In this document: positions 35,722 to 44,197 of the stretch, piece after piece
Numbering within the stretch: the stretch's first letter is position 1
Layout of the letters: the number at the start of each line of letters is the position of its first letter
Assembly: GCF_002259755.1 (NCBI RefSeq)
Contig: NZ_MWWY01000024.1
Span: forward strand, 1 to 64,000
Source: Bifidobacterium hapali
Lineage (GTDB): Bacteria > Actinomycetota > Actinomycetes > Actinomycetales > Bifidobacteriaceae
Direction of reading: 5' to 3'
DNA length: 64,000 nucleotides
The notes under the pieces: model-generated
What the model saw: only the letters and a program-made list of their open reading frames with translations
Database searches by the model: none
What the model was told of the DNA's origin: nothing
Program-made: the position numbers and the translations under genes

Positions 35722-37050
35722 GTGCTCCTCACTTGGAAGGACTGCGTTGAGGATGACGGCGACAACGAAGGCGACGGCGATGCAGTTCGAGGCGAAGATC
35801 TGCTGGAATAGAGCCGGGAACTGAGCGAAAATGCCGCTCACCTGTGTGAAACCGATGCCGATGGTCAGGCTCAGTGCGGCGATCGTAATATTGCGCTGCG
35901 AGAAACCGGCCTCAGCGATCATTTGGAACCCGGAGAGAATGATATTGCCGAACATCATAATCGTGCAGCCACCGAGCACTGCTTGTGGCAAAGAATTAAA
36001 CACCTCAGCAATAGCCGGCACGAAGCTCGCCAGTATCAGAATTAAACCACCCGATAGAATCACCTTGCGGTTGACGACCTTGGTCATAGCGACGAGTCCA
36101 ATATTTTGTGCGAACGAAGTCAACGGCAAGCATCCAAATAGGCCAGATACGCTTGAAATCAAACCATCACCGGCAATCGCTCCAGCTGTTTCGCGTTCGG
36201 TCGGCTGACGGTTCAAACCAACTTTGGTCAGCGCAGCCGTATCACCAAGAACCTCAACTGAGGAAACCACATACAGCAAGCCGAGCGAAATAATCGCACC
36301 CCAGTCAAACACCGGTTTGAACGGCATGAATTGCGGTACGGATACGATCGCAAGGTGAGAAAACCCAGAAAAATCCACCTTGCCCATAACAATCGCGGCC
36401 ACATAACCAACAACCAAACCGAACAACACAGACAGCTGCTTAGCGGTACCTTTCATTAGCAGCTGGAACGCGAGACAAGCAACCAACGAAATCAAGCCGA
36501 GGGTCAGATTCTGCCAGCTACCGAAATCTTTCGCTCCTGAACCTCCGCCAAAACTTTCCGCGCCAACCGTCAGCAGTGAAAAACCGATCGACGTGACCAC
36601 GATTGCTGAAACAATCGGCGGCACAAATCGGCGCCAATACCGAGCAGTCAATCCAAGCACGAGTTCAAGCAAACCGCCGACGATAACCGCGCCAACTACA
36701 GCGCCATATCCTTTATCAGCGCTAATCGCAACCGCAGCGGCTACATATGTGAATGAAATACCGGTAACCATCGGCAACCTTGAACCGATAAGCCACGCGC
36801 CATATAGTTGCAAGCATGTGCCAAGGCCGGCAACCAACAGGCCAGCTTGAATAATCGCCGCAGACTGTTGCGCGTCCATTTTCGCAGCAGATGCGACAAT
36901 GAAAATCGGCGCAAGATTGGCAACGAACATCGCCATGACATGTTGCAAACCGAATGGAATACCTCGCCAGAACGACACTGGTGCGTCAAGACTCGTCAGT
37001 GCTTCAACTGAAACACCTGCGGGCTGCTTGTGCTCAGACTGCTCAGACAA
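35695..37050 (-). CDS. pbuX: xanthine/uracil permease family (NCS2) transporter
   Basis: This 451-residue NCS2 symporter has 12-14 hydrophobic segments. It carries the family pattern near IPFGLQHVMAMFVANLAPIF and a quinone-site-like QNIGLVAMTKVVNR segment in place of the usual QNxGxxxxT signature. It probably imports xanthine with H+ for the phosphoribosyltransferase encoded upstream on the same strand (xpt, 80 bases away). The start is TTG at 37050 preceded by AGAGGG, since no ATG lies near. Xanthine rather than uracil is inferred from the xpt partner. Confidence 0.85.
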   Translation of the reverse strand: MSEQSEHKQPAGVSVEALTSLDAPVSFWRGIPFGLQHVMAMFVANLAPIFIVASAAKMDAQQSAAIIQAGLLVAGLGTCLQLYGAWLIGSRLPMVTGISFTYVAAAVAISADKGYGAVVGAVIVGGLLELVLGLTARYWRRFVPPIVSAIVVTSIGFSLLTVGAESFGGGSGAKDFGSWQNLTLGLISLVACLAFQLLMKGTAKQLSVLFGLVVGYVAAIVMGKVDFSGFSHLAIVSVPQFMPFKPVFDWGAIISLGLLYVVSSVEVLGDTAALTKVGLNRQPTERETAGAIAGDGLISSVSGLFGCLPLTSFAQNIGLVAMTKVVNRKVILSGGLILILASFVPAIAEVFNSLPQAVLGGCTIMMFGNIILSGFQMIAEAGFSQRNITIAALSLTIGIGFTQVSGIFAQFPALFQQIFASNCIAVAFVVAVILNAVLPSEEHFLAARSEK

Positions 37051-37130
37051 TGTTAATCCCTCTCTTAAAATACTCTCTTACTCTCGTACCGTATGCTTTT
37101 CGAGCTATGCCGTCAGTATTTCAGTGAATC

Positions 37131-37712
37131 TCAGTGACGGAACTCGATAGCACCGGTTTTCGGGTCCATCGACTCGACAATTGCCAGCGAATCTACGTCG
37201 TAACCTTCCGCTCGCAATTGGTCACCGCCACCTTGGAATCCCTTCTCCACGGCAATACCAATGCCTTCAATCGTTGCACCAGCATGCTTGCAAATATCGA
37301 TCAGTCCGTGCAGCGCCTTACCGTTGGCTAGAAAATCATCGATAAGCAGTACATGATCGTCAGGACCAAGATATTTGCGCGAAACGATCACTGGAAATTC
37401 GCGCTGCTTTGTGAACGAGTACACGGTGGTTACATACTGATCGCCATCGAGATTGATCGACTGCGCTTTCTTTGCGAACACAACCGGTACATTGCCAAAG
37501 TGACGTGCCACAACGCACGCTATGCCAATGCCAGACGCTTCAATAGTAAGAATTTTAGTGATATGTTTGCCTGCAAAATGTTCGGCCCATGCCTTGCCCA
37601 TAGCGTCGTAGAGTGCCACGTCGCATTGGTGGTTGAGGAAGGCATCCACTTTCAGTACGTTGCCTTCTTTAACGGTTCCTTCCTTACGGATGCGCTCTTC
37701 GAGTTCCTGCAT
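37131..37712 (-). CDS. xpt: xanthine phosphoribosyltransferase
   Basis: Xpt converts xanthine and PRPP to XMP, the substrate of GuaA (21.8 kb). The 193-residue protein has the PRPP loop [20 protein letters not shown], an early [13 protein letters not shown] segment and the ending [21 protein letters not shown], all normal for the Bacillus-type enzyme. It precedes pbuX on the minus strand, forming the usual xpt-pbuX operon. The ATG at 37712 has AAGGAG at about 7 bases. I searched the leader by eye and saw no purine riboswitch; a paired AATCGAT site lies at 37731-37749 instead. Confidence 0.93.
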   Translation of the reverse strand: MQELEERIRKEGTVKEGNVLKVDAFLNHQCDVALYDAMGKAWAEHFAGKHITKILTIEASGIGIACVVARHFGNVPVVFAKKAQSINLDGDQYVTTVYSFTKQREFPVIVSRKYLGPDDHVLLIDDFLANGKALHGLIDICKHAGATIEGIGIAVEKGFQGGGDQLRAEGYDVDSLAIVESMDPKTGAIEFRH

Positions 37713-37730
37713 GTCACTCCTTACGTCATG

Positions 37731-37749
37731 AATCGATTGGCAATCGATG
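37731..37749. promoter_or_regulatory. palindromic AATCGATT/AATCGATG site upstream of xpt
   Basis: ATCGATTG and CAATCGAT (37732-37748) form an exact 8-bp inverted repeat with one base between. It lies 19 bases upstream of the xpt start, between xpt and the acyltransferase gene. The half-word AATCGATT also forms the LacI-type operator at 7819-7846, but spacing differs, so a different regulator is likely. Confidence 0.4.
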
Positions 37750-37941
37750 AATGCGGACAGGTCAATATCGCGTGAACCGCCAGTCTACGCCGTCCAGATG
37801 ACCGTTGAAGCAGAGTCGTGCCGCACTCACTTCATTGCGCATTGCTCTCGCCCGCCGACTTCGACCGCGCCACGCCGTGCAAGTGGTGTGGTAGGCCAGT
37901 CTCGCGCTGACAGTCCATATTCGTCGTAGGATATCGGGGTG

Positions 37942-39981
37942 ATGGAAACGCAAGCACAATCGGCACGGCAGACCGCGAGCACGAGATATCGTTGCATGGA
38001 TGGCATTAAGGGTGTCGCGTTAATCGGTATTATGTGGTATCACTTGTCGGCGTCAACGCTACACGGCGGTTTTATTGGCGTTGACATGTTTTTTACGGTT
38101 TCTGGCTTTCTGCTGGGGACTGGCTTGCTGCGCGAGATAGCACGTGATGGGCGGATTGATCTTCGACGCTTCTACCTGCGTCGTCTGGTTCGTCTATGGC
38201 CTGCAATGGCATTCATGGTGATCGCTGTCGTCTCGTTGGGGCTGCTTATTGACCGTGATCTCTTGGTTGGTATTCCCGGTGCCAGCCTTGCTGCGCTCAC
38301 GTTCTCCTCGAATTGGCAAGCGATTGTGAGTGGAAGCAGCTATTTTGCGTTAACGTCGCCGCAGCCGTTGCGACATTTATGGTTTGTTGCGTTACTCGCA
38401 CAAGTGACACTTATTTTGCCGTTATTCGTAGTGGCTGTACATAAATTTGTTCCGCAGCGCGTGCGCGTAGTTGTTCCGATTACGTTAGCGTTAGTTTCTG
38501 CAATACTGATGGGTGTCCTATATAAGCCTGACGCGGACCCGACTCGCGTGTATTTCGGTACGGATACGCACTGTTTTGGTATTTTGTTTGGCCTTGCACT
38601 CGCTTGGGCAATCCATGATATTAAGCAGCATGAGATGACGATGCCTGAACGCATTCGTCCAATTATGCCTTGGCTGGCTACTGGTGCATTACTGGTGTTG
38701 TTTGCACTCACCTTGCACGTTGATCAGGATGCATCTGCATTTCGTGGAGGATTGTTCGCAGCCGCACTACTCACTATTGTGCTTATCTGTGGCAGTATTC
38801 AACCAGATTCGTGGATGAACGAACTGTTTACATGGCGACCGCTCGCACTGTTGGGTCGATACTCGTATGGCGTGTATTTATGGCACTGGCCATTGTTTGT
38901 GATGTTCCAGTTACTGTTGCCAGGTTGGCGTGGGCGTGGCATGTGGCTGATCTGGACATTGACGCTTATTGCCAGCGGATGTATGGCAGCACTGTCATGG
39001 TGGATGATCGAGCAGCCGTTTAGCATGTTGATACGCAACAATCGTGGAACTGCCTCAATTGCTCCGCATGATCAGGCTGTACCGGCCGCAAGCCGTGTCG
39101 CCTCTAGCGCCCTAGACGGGGCATCTGTGTCATTCCAGCCTTTGGCTGAAGCTCATGCTCTTGATACAGCCAGTGACGTTCACAATCCGCAACAGGTTGC
39201 CGCCTCATCAGCATTAGTCTCGTCTCGCGCGAGTGTGATATTGCGACGAATAGTAACTGTTGTAGTGACGGTGGCGGCAATCATTGGTTTTGTGTTTGGC
39301 GTGCACGTAGCTCCAGCCAAATCTCGCATACAGATTGAGCTTGAGCGCAATCAAGGTGTACTCAATAGTCAAGCTGACAAGCGAGCTAGTGACGCGCAAG
39401 CTGCGAAGGCTGCAGCGGAGGCGAAGAAACGTGCTGAAGAAGCTGCTCGTAAACGGGAACAAGCGATACAAAAGGCGCTGAGTAACCTTGACGGCAAGCA
39501 GGTAAGCGTTGTAGGAGATTCAGTGACTGTCGGCGCGTCGCCAGCATTGAGCAAATTACTACCAGGTATTGTTGTTGACGCGCAAGTGTCGCGTTCTATC
39601 TTGAAAGGTCCGGAAGTAGTCTCCACCCTCAAAGCTCAAGGACAGTTACGCAAATACGTTGTGGTGTCGTTGAATACTAATTCGCAATCTACCACACAAG
39701 ACTTTGACGATATTGTCAATGCGGCTGGTGACGGTCATGTCTTCATTCTCGTTACTGCCTACGGCGACCGTTCATGGATTCCGCCTGCAAACCAAGCAGC
39801 ATTTGATTACGCGAGTATGCATGCCGGTAATGTAACCGTGGCTGATTGGAATGCTGCAATCGGCGCTCACCCGGAACTATTGGGCAGCGACGGTATTCAC
39901 CCCGGCGTTGAAGGTCAGGAATTGTATGCGCAGACGGTTAAAAATGCTATTGCTGGGTGGATCGCTGATCACGGTGTGTGA
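37942..39981 (+). CDS. OatA-like membrane acyltransferase with SGNH domain
   Basis: This protein of about 679 residues has an N-terminal Acyltransferase_3 membrane domain of about 11 segments, with the RCMDGIKGVALIGIMWYHL and GFIGVDMFFTVSGFLLG start characteristic of OatA. A further membrane segment lies near residue 440. A charged Lys/Ala-rich helix (about 480-510) leads to an external SGNH hydrolase domain with VVGDSVTVGASPAL (catalytic serine) and DGIHPGVEGQELY (catalytic aspartate/histidine). This layout fits peptidoglycan O-acetylation, giving lysozyme resistance, but teichoic or capsule polymers are possible. The ATG at 37942 (or GTG one codon earlier) has GGGG close by. The gene is divergent from xpt. 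Confidence 0.87.
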   Translation: METQAQSARQTASTRYRCMDGIKGVALIGIMWYHLSASTLHGGFIGVDMFFTVSGFLLGTGLLREIARDGRIDLRRFYLRRLVRLWPAMAFMVIAVVSLGLLIDRDLLVGIPGASLAALTFSSNWQAIVSGSSYFALTSPQPLRHLWFVALLAQVTLILPLFVVAVHKFVPQRVRVVVPITLALVSAILMGVLYKPDADPTRVYFGTDTHCFGILFGLALAWAIHDIKQHEMTMPERIRPIMPWLATGALLVLFALTLHVDQDASAFRGGLFAAALLTIVLICGSIQPDSWMNELFTWRPLALLGRYSYGVYLWHWPLFVMFQLLLPGWRGRGMWLIWTLTLIASGCMAALSWWMIEQPFSMLIRNNRGTASIAPHDQAVPAASRVASSALDGASVSFQPLAEAHALDTASDVHNPQQVAASSALVSSRASVILRRIVTVVVTVAAIIGFVFGVHVAPAKSRIQIELERNQGVLNSQADKRASDAQAAKAAAEAKKRAEEAARKREQAIQKALSNLDGKQVSVVGDSVTVGASPALSKLLPGIVVDAQVSRSILKGPEVVSTLKAQGQLRKYVVVSLNTNSQSTTQDFDDIVNAAGDGHVFILVTAYGDRSWIPPANQAAFDYASMHAGNVTVADWNAAIGAHPELLGSDGIHPGVEGQELYAQTVKNAIAGWIADHGV

Positions 39982-40145
39982 TTGGTTGAGCGGGCACAGC
40001 ATAGATGGTTGTTGAACGATCAATTGCGCATTCGCAACGCGTCTGACCGCAACATATGGTAGATAAGAAAGTCCAGCAATGATCGTTGCCAATGAGTAAT
40101 GGGCAAGGCAACGGACAAACAAGTGATGAACGTAAGGGGAGCAGC

Positions 40146-42980
40146 GTGCAGCAGGATTCGGATCTCATTGTCAGAACTGCGAACGAACTCGTCGGTGATC
40201 TCAACCCTCAACAGGCTGAGGCTGTACAGTATCGTGGTCCGGCACTGCTCATTGGTGCTGGCGCAGGCTCAGGTAAAACCCGCGTACTGACCCGACGTAT
40301 TGCATATATTCTCAGCCAATTCGGTGCATGGCCAAGTCAAGTACTTGCTATTACCTTCACGAATAAAGCTGCTGCAGAAATGCGTGAACGTCTCGCTGCG
40401 CTTATTGGACCGGTTGCCGAGCGTATGTGGGTATCCACCTTCCACTCGGCATGCGTCCGTATTCTGCGTCGTGACGGCAAAGCCATTGGCTTGGACTCGG
40501 GATTTTCTATCTATGACACGGCTGACTGTGAACGTTTAATCAAACTCATTGCCGCTGACCTCAACATTGATATCAAACGGTACACGCCGCGTGCCATCCT
40601 CGCGCGTATCTCAGATTATAAAAACAATCTTGAAGGCTGGCAGACTCGCCTCAAGCAGTACGCTCCCGATTACAAGCCTGGACAGCGCGGGTACCGTATC
40701 GGCAATCCCGGTGATGTTGAAGCGCTGTACGCAGTGGTATATGCGGAATACCAGTACCGACTTGCCGCCGCAAACGCTGTCGACTTCGACGATCTTATCG
40801 GTCGCACTGTCGAACTGCTACGCACTGATCAAACTGTCGCCGAATACTATCGACATAAATTCCGTTACATCCTCGTCGACGAGTATCAGGACACCAATCA
40901 CGCACAGTACGTACTCGTACGCGAACTTGCCGGCGTTGACGCAGCACATCAGACACAATCATCGACTATGACGATGACTGCTGCGCCAACCGTCAATCCA
41001 CAGCCAGTGCATATTCTGCCAGTCAGCGAACCACAAAACGAGTGGGATGACTGGGGTGGTTGGGAAGACCAAGCCATGATGCCGACAATGCCAGCCGGCG
41101 TACCAGCGACAGCGCCAACGGCGCCAACAGCACAACAGTCGCAAACTCCTCGCAACGCTGGCCGCGAAGGACAAGCATGGATTACCGTCGTCGGCGATTC
41201 AGATCAGTCAATCTACGCTTTCCGCGGCGCAGACATCCGCAACATCCAAGATTTTGAGCAAGATTTTCCCAACGCGAGAACAATCATGCTCGAGCAAAAC
41301 TACCGGTCCACGCAAACTATCCTCGATGCAGCGAACGCAGTGATCTCACGTAACGAGGGACGCAAGCCAAAGAAACTGTGGACTGCACTTGGCAAAGGCG
41401 AACCGATCGTCGGCTACGCGGCTGACAACGCGCAGCAAGAAGCGGGATGGATCGCCAATGAAATTGCACGTTTACACAGTGAAGAATCCATTGCTTACTC
41501 AGACATGGCCATCATGTATCGTGCCAACGCACAGTCGCGCTCGCTTGAAGAGGCACTGATCAACGCTGGTTTACCCTACCAGCTAGTTGGTGGTACTCGA
41601 TTCTACGAGCGGCGCGAGGTCAAAGATGCGATTGCGTATTTACAAGCCATTGTCAATCCGGCTGATGATGTCAATATGCGACGTATTCTCAACGTGCCAA
41701 AGCGAGGACTTGGAGCGCGAGCTGAAGCGATTGTTGCCGAATATGCTGACGCGAACGGGATTCCGTTCTATACGGCTATCGAACGTCTCGATTCGATCGA
41801 AGGCGTGGCGAAGCGTACAGCGAATCAGTTGTGTGCATTCCGTGATCTTATGGCCGCTTTGCGCGAGTTTGCGGCAGATCCGGTGAATCGCCCGAGTGAA
41901 ATCGTGGCTGAGGTCTTGTCTAAGTCTGGATTGCTTGACGAGCTGAAGAAATCTGAAGATCCGCAAGATTCGTCGCGCGTGGAGAATTTGTCGCAGTTGC
42001 AGTCGGTTGCTGCCGAATTTGAACAGAATACGCCGGATGCGACACTGGCTGGATTCCTTGAAACCACTGCGTTAGTGGCTGATTCTGACCAGCTACCATC
42101 CGAGGGTGAAGACAGCGGCAAAGTGACGTTGATGACGTTGCACACAGCGAAGGGCCTCGAATATCCGGTAGTGTTCCTCACCGGTATGGAGCAAGGTACG
42201 TTCCCACATTCGCGTGCGTTGGAAGATACCAGTGAACTTGCTGAAGAGCGACGACTTGCGTACGTGGGTATCACTCGTGCGAAGCGGCGACTGTATGTGA
42301 CGCGTGCTGCGGTACGTACTCAATGGGGACAAGCAAACGAAATGCTGCCCAGTCAATTCCTTGATGAGATTCCCGCTGAACTGATTGACTGGAAACGTCG
42401 CGAGACGAGTACTGATCGTATGCGTGGCAGCTGGCAGTCTGACTTCAATGACGCGGACGAATTTGGCGGATGGGGTGACGACGATTTCTCGGGCAGCACT
42501 ACGTTTGGTGGTTCGTCGTACGGTGGTTCATCGTATGGTTCGGGGCAGTCTTCGTCGTACGGTTCACGGCGCGGATATGGTGCCGGACAATCGTCGTATA
42601 GCTCGTCAACATCGTCAACATACGGTTCCGGCACAGGGGCGAGCGCATATGGATCATCGTCTCGATATGGTTCGAGATACGCGAATCGATACGGTTCATC
42701 TGGTTCTACCACAGGAAGTTCGACTCGCGGCGGCAAGGTGACTACGCGGCGTGTGGCTCCTAAGGCGAATGGTGGGGTACCGGCATCGTCTCTCAAGAAA
42801 GATAACCAGCTCAATATTGCTGATTTTCACGTTGGCGATCGTATTACGCACGACCAGTATGGGCTGGGCAAGATTATTGATACGCAGGATAAGGGTCGTA
42901 ACTCGGTTATTACCGTTGATTTCGGTTCTGCTGGGGTTAAGCGGCTGATGCTGCGGGTTGCGCCGATTGAAAAGCTCTAG
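40146..42980 (+). CDS. pcrA: PcrA/UvrD-type superfamily 1 DNA helicase
   Basis: This 3'-5' helicase acts in nucleotide excision repair, removing proteins from DNA and clearing stalled forks. The Walker A loop is IGAGAGSGKTRVLTRRIAYI near the N-terminus and motif II is DEYQDTN (residues 245-251). Motif III (GDSDQSIYAFRGADI, from 350) comes about 70 residues later than usual because of a low-complexity insert. VTLMTLHTAKGLEYPVVFL and YVGITRAKRRL are the late motifs. A Gly/Ser/Tyr-rich linker (about 775-865) leads to the usual C-terminal RNA-polymerase-binding fold (FHVGDRITHDQYGLGKII). GTG at 40146 after AAGGGGA is preferred over ATG 40092, which has no ribosome site. Confidence 0.9.
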   Translation: MQQDSDLIVRTANELVGDLNPQQAEAVQYRGPALLIGAGAGSGKTRVLTRRIAYILSQFGAWPSQVLAITFTNKAAAEMRERLAALIGPVAERMWVSTFHSACVRILRRDGKAIGLDSGFSIYDTADCERLIKLIAADLNIDIKRYTPRAILARISDYKNNLEGWQTRLKQYAPDYKPGQRGYRIGNPGDVEALYAVVYAEYQYRLAAANAVDFDDLIGRTVELLRTDQTVAEYYRHKFRYILVDEYQDTNHAQYVLVRELAGVDAAHQTQSSTMTMTAAPTVNPQPVHILPVSEPQNEWDDWGGWEDQAMMPTMPAGVPATAPTAPTAQQSQTPRNAGREGQAWITVVGDSDQSIYAFRGADIRNIQDFEQDFPNARTIMLEQNYRSTQTILDAANAVISRNEGRKPKKLWTALGKGEPIVGYAADNAQQEAGWIANEIARLHSEESIAYSDMAIMYRANAQSRSLEEALINAGLPYQLVGGTRFYERREVKDAIAYLQAIVNPADDVNMRRILNVPKRGLGARAEAIVAEYADANGIPFYTAIERLDSIEGVAKRTANQLCAFRDLMAALREFAADPVNRPSEIVAEVLSKSGLLDELKKSEDPQDSSRVENLSQLQSVAAEFEQNTPDATLAGFLETTALVADSDQLPSEGEDSGKVTLMTLHTAKGLEYPVVFLTGMEQGTFPHSRALEDTSELAEERRLAYVGITRAKRRLYVTRAAVRTQWGQANEMLPSQFLDEIPAELIDWKRRETSTDRMRGSWQSDFNDADEFGGWGDDDFSGSTTFGGSSYGGSSYGSGQSSSYGSRRGYGAGQSSYSSSTSSTYGSGTGASAYGSSSRYGSRYANRYGSSGSTTGSSTRGGKVTTRRVAPKANGGVPASSLKKDNQLNIADFHVGDRITHDQYGLGKIIDTQDKGRNSVITVDFGSAGVKRLMLRVAPIEKL

Positions 42981-43139
42981 CGAGCGTTTCAATCGGCGCC
43001 TTCGCGGCTACGCCGCTCACTTCGCCTACAGACAGTCCACTGGACTGTCTGTTTGACGGCTCAGCTATTGAGAAGCTCTGGCGAGCGTTTCGATTGGGTG
43101 CCTTCGCGGCAGGGTCGCTCACTTCGCCTACAGACAGTT
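42968..43139. repeat. imperfect 68-bp direct repeat
   Basis: The words AGCTCT, GCGAGCGTTTC, TGCCTTCGCGGC or CGCCTTCGCGGC, and CGCTCACTTCGCCTACAGACAGT occur in the same order at about 42968-43036 and 43072-43139, with scattered base changes. The first unit begins in the last codons of pcrA, so the second is probably a decayed copy of the pcrA 3' end and terminator. Confidence 0.55.
43028..43052 (+). terminator. terminator of pcrA
   Basis: ACAGACAGTCC and its exact complement form an 11-bp stem (43028-43038, 43042-43052) with a 3-base loop, 48 bases after the pcrA stop codon. It is followed by TTGACG, so the T run is short. Confidence 0.55.
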
Positions 43140-43155
43140 GGCTGCTTAATGGTGC

Positions 43156-43204
43156 GTGGCAGAAATCTCTCACTGAGCGACGCTCAGTGAGAGATTTCTG
43201 CCAC
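43156..43204. repeat. 24-bp-stem hairpin before rpsD (palindrome family, copy B)
   Basis: GTGGCAGAAATCTCTCACTG and four more bases (43156-43179) pair exactly with 43181-43204. The arm matches copy A (14487-14511) at about 21 of 25 bases, and each difference is matched in the opposite arm. It ends 24 bases before the rpsD -10 element. Confidence 0.6.
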
Positions 43205-43228
43205 ACACGGTTGTCTATGGCGTGTGCA

Positions 43229-43428
43229 TATACTATTTACTCGGTGTGTCGCCAAGACACATCGTCTGGGAGCCTTAGCCCGTCAGCGGGTCGGCGACTG
43301 GGAACTGCATAGTTCCCTGCCGTTCGCGCACGTCGCGAACAAGCGCTGGAGAGGCCGGCTCAGCGTGGGTGTCACCCGATACCCTCGTTCCGTTCAGACA
43401 ACGACAGAACAACCAAAGGAATAAACCA
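43229..43428 (+). promoter_or_regulatory. rpsD promoter and structured leader
   Basis: TATACT at 43229-43234 is a good -10 element. The transcript would start near 43241, giving about 190 bases before the ATG. That leader can fold into several exact stems: GTGTC/GACAC (43246-43260), GGGAACT/AGTTCCC (43300-43317), GTTCGCG/CGCGAAC (43322-43340) and GGG/CCC near 43367-43377. S4 represses its own synthesis through mRNA structure in other bacteria, so autoregulation here is plausible. Confidence 0.5.
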
Positions 43429-44055
43429 ATGACGAACGTTCAGCGTTCCCGCCGTCAGGTGCGTCTTTCTCGCGCCCTCGGCATTGCACTGACCCCGAAG
43501 GCTCAGCGCATCTTCGAAAAGCGTCCGTATGCTCCGGGTGAGCACGGCCGTACTCGTCGCCGTACCGAATCCGATTACGCAGTCCGTCTGCGCGAGAAGC
43601 AGCGTCTGCGTGCCCAGTATGGCGTGTCCGAGAAGCAGCTGCGTCGTGCTTACGAGCAGGGCACCCACACTCCGGGCCAGACTGGTAACGCTATGCTGAC
43701 CGATCTGGAAACCCGTCTCGACAACCTGGTCCTGCGTGCTGGCATCGCCCGCACCACCGCTCAGGCTCGTCAGTTTGTGGTGCACCGTCACATTCTCGTT
43801 GACGGCAACATCGTGGACCGCCCGTCCTACCGCGTCAAGCCGGGCCAGACCATTCAGGTCAAGGCGAAGAGCCAGACTATGGTTCCGTTCCAGATCGCTG
43901 CTGAAGGCGTGCACCGTGACGTGCTGCCGGCAGTTCCGGGCTACCTTGACGTGAACCTCGCCTCTCTGAAGGCTACTCTGACCCGCAAGCCGGAAGTCGA
44001 AGAGATCCCGGTTCAGGTCAACATCCAGTACGTCGTCGAGTTCTACGCTCGCTGA
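43429..44055 (+). CDS. rpsD: 30S ribosomal protein S4
   Basis: S4 binds 16S rRNA early in 30S assembly and helps keep decoding accurate. The 208-residue protein begins TNVQRSRRQVRLSRALGIAL and has the conserved KRPYAPGEHG segment. The S4 RNA-binding domain appears as LETRLDNLVLRAGIARTTAQ, then VVHRHILVDGNIVDRPSYRV. It lacks the N-terminal zinc cysteines of some S4 proteins, as seen in zinc-free versions. AAAGGA lies 8 bases before the ATG at 43429. A terminator follows at 44107, so it is probably a single-gene unit with the long leader at 43229. Confidence 0.97.
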   Translation: MTNVQRSRRQVRLSRALGIALTPKAQRIFEKRPYAPGEHGRTRRRTESDYAVRLREKQRLRAQYGVSEKQLRRAYEQGTHTPGQTGNAMLTDLETRLDNLVLRAGIARTTAQARQFVVHRHILVDGNIVDRPSYRVKPGQTIQVKAKSQTMVPFQIAAEGVHRDVLPAVPGYLDVNLASLKATLTRKPEVEEIPVQVNIQYVVEFYAR

Positions 44056-44106
44056 TCTGGATCTCTTTCACACTGTAACTATTTACAGCTTAAGGACATA
44101 CATACG

Positions 44107-44143
44107 CATGAACGCCCCGTGGCATACGCCCGGGGTGTTCATG
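44107..44143 (+). terminator. terminator of rpsD
   Basis: CATGAACGCCCCG (44107-44119) pairs with CGGGGTGTTCATG (44131-44143) with one G-T pair, and the loop is 11 bases. It lies 51 bases after the rpsD stop. An ATG within it opens a frame that reads into the phosphatase gene but is not a likely start. Confidence 0.7.
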
Positions 44144-44185
44144 TATCTTCGAGCGGCTCGGCGCGCCCACGACCATGCACAGTGC

Positions 44186-44197
44186 CATAATCAAACC
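44186..44197 (+). promoter_or_regulatory. likely leaderless promoter of the phosphatase gene
   Basis: CATAAT at 44186-44191 ends six bases before the ATG at 44198 and no ribosome site precedes the ATG. This spacing suggests a transcript starting at the start codon. Confidence 0.45.

Larger units (their letters stand above)
42981..43428. other. 448-bp pcrA-rpsD spacer with repeats and leader
   Basis: No gene is supported. From left to right the stretch holds the first unit of a direct repeat (about 42968-43036), a terminator stem (43028-43052), the second unit (about 43072-43139), a 24-bp hairpin (43156-43204), and the rpsD promoter and leader (43229-43428). Short frames here are products of the repeats. 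Confidence 0.6.

Noticed and set aside
37713..37941. Purine riboswitch upstream of xpt
   Set aside because: I looked for the conserved three-way junction and loop-loop bases and did not see them; only a short palindrome is present.
42968..43139. Repeated words considered as a CRISPR array
   Set aside because: Only two imperfect units of about 68 bases are present, with no regular short spacers and no cas genes.
43205..43428. tRNA or small stable RNA in the rpsD leader
   Set aside because: The stems do not fit a cloverleaf and there is no tRNA T-loop; a ribosomal-protein leader is the better explanation.
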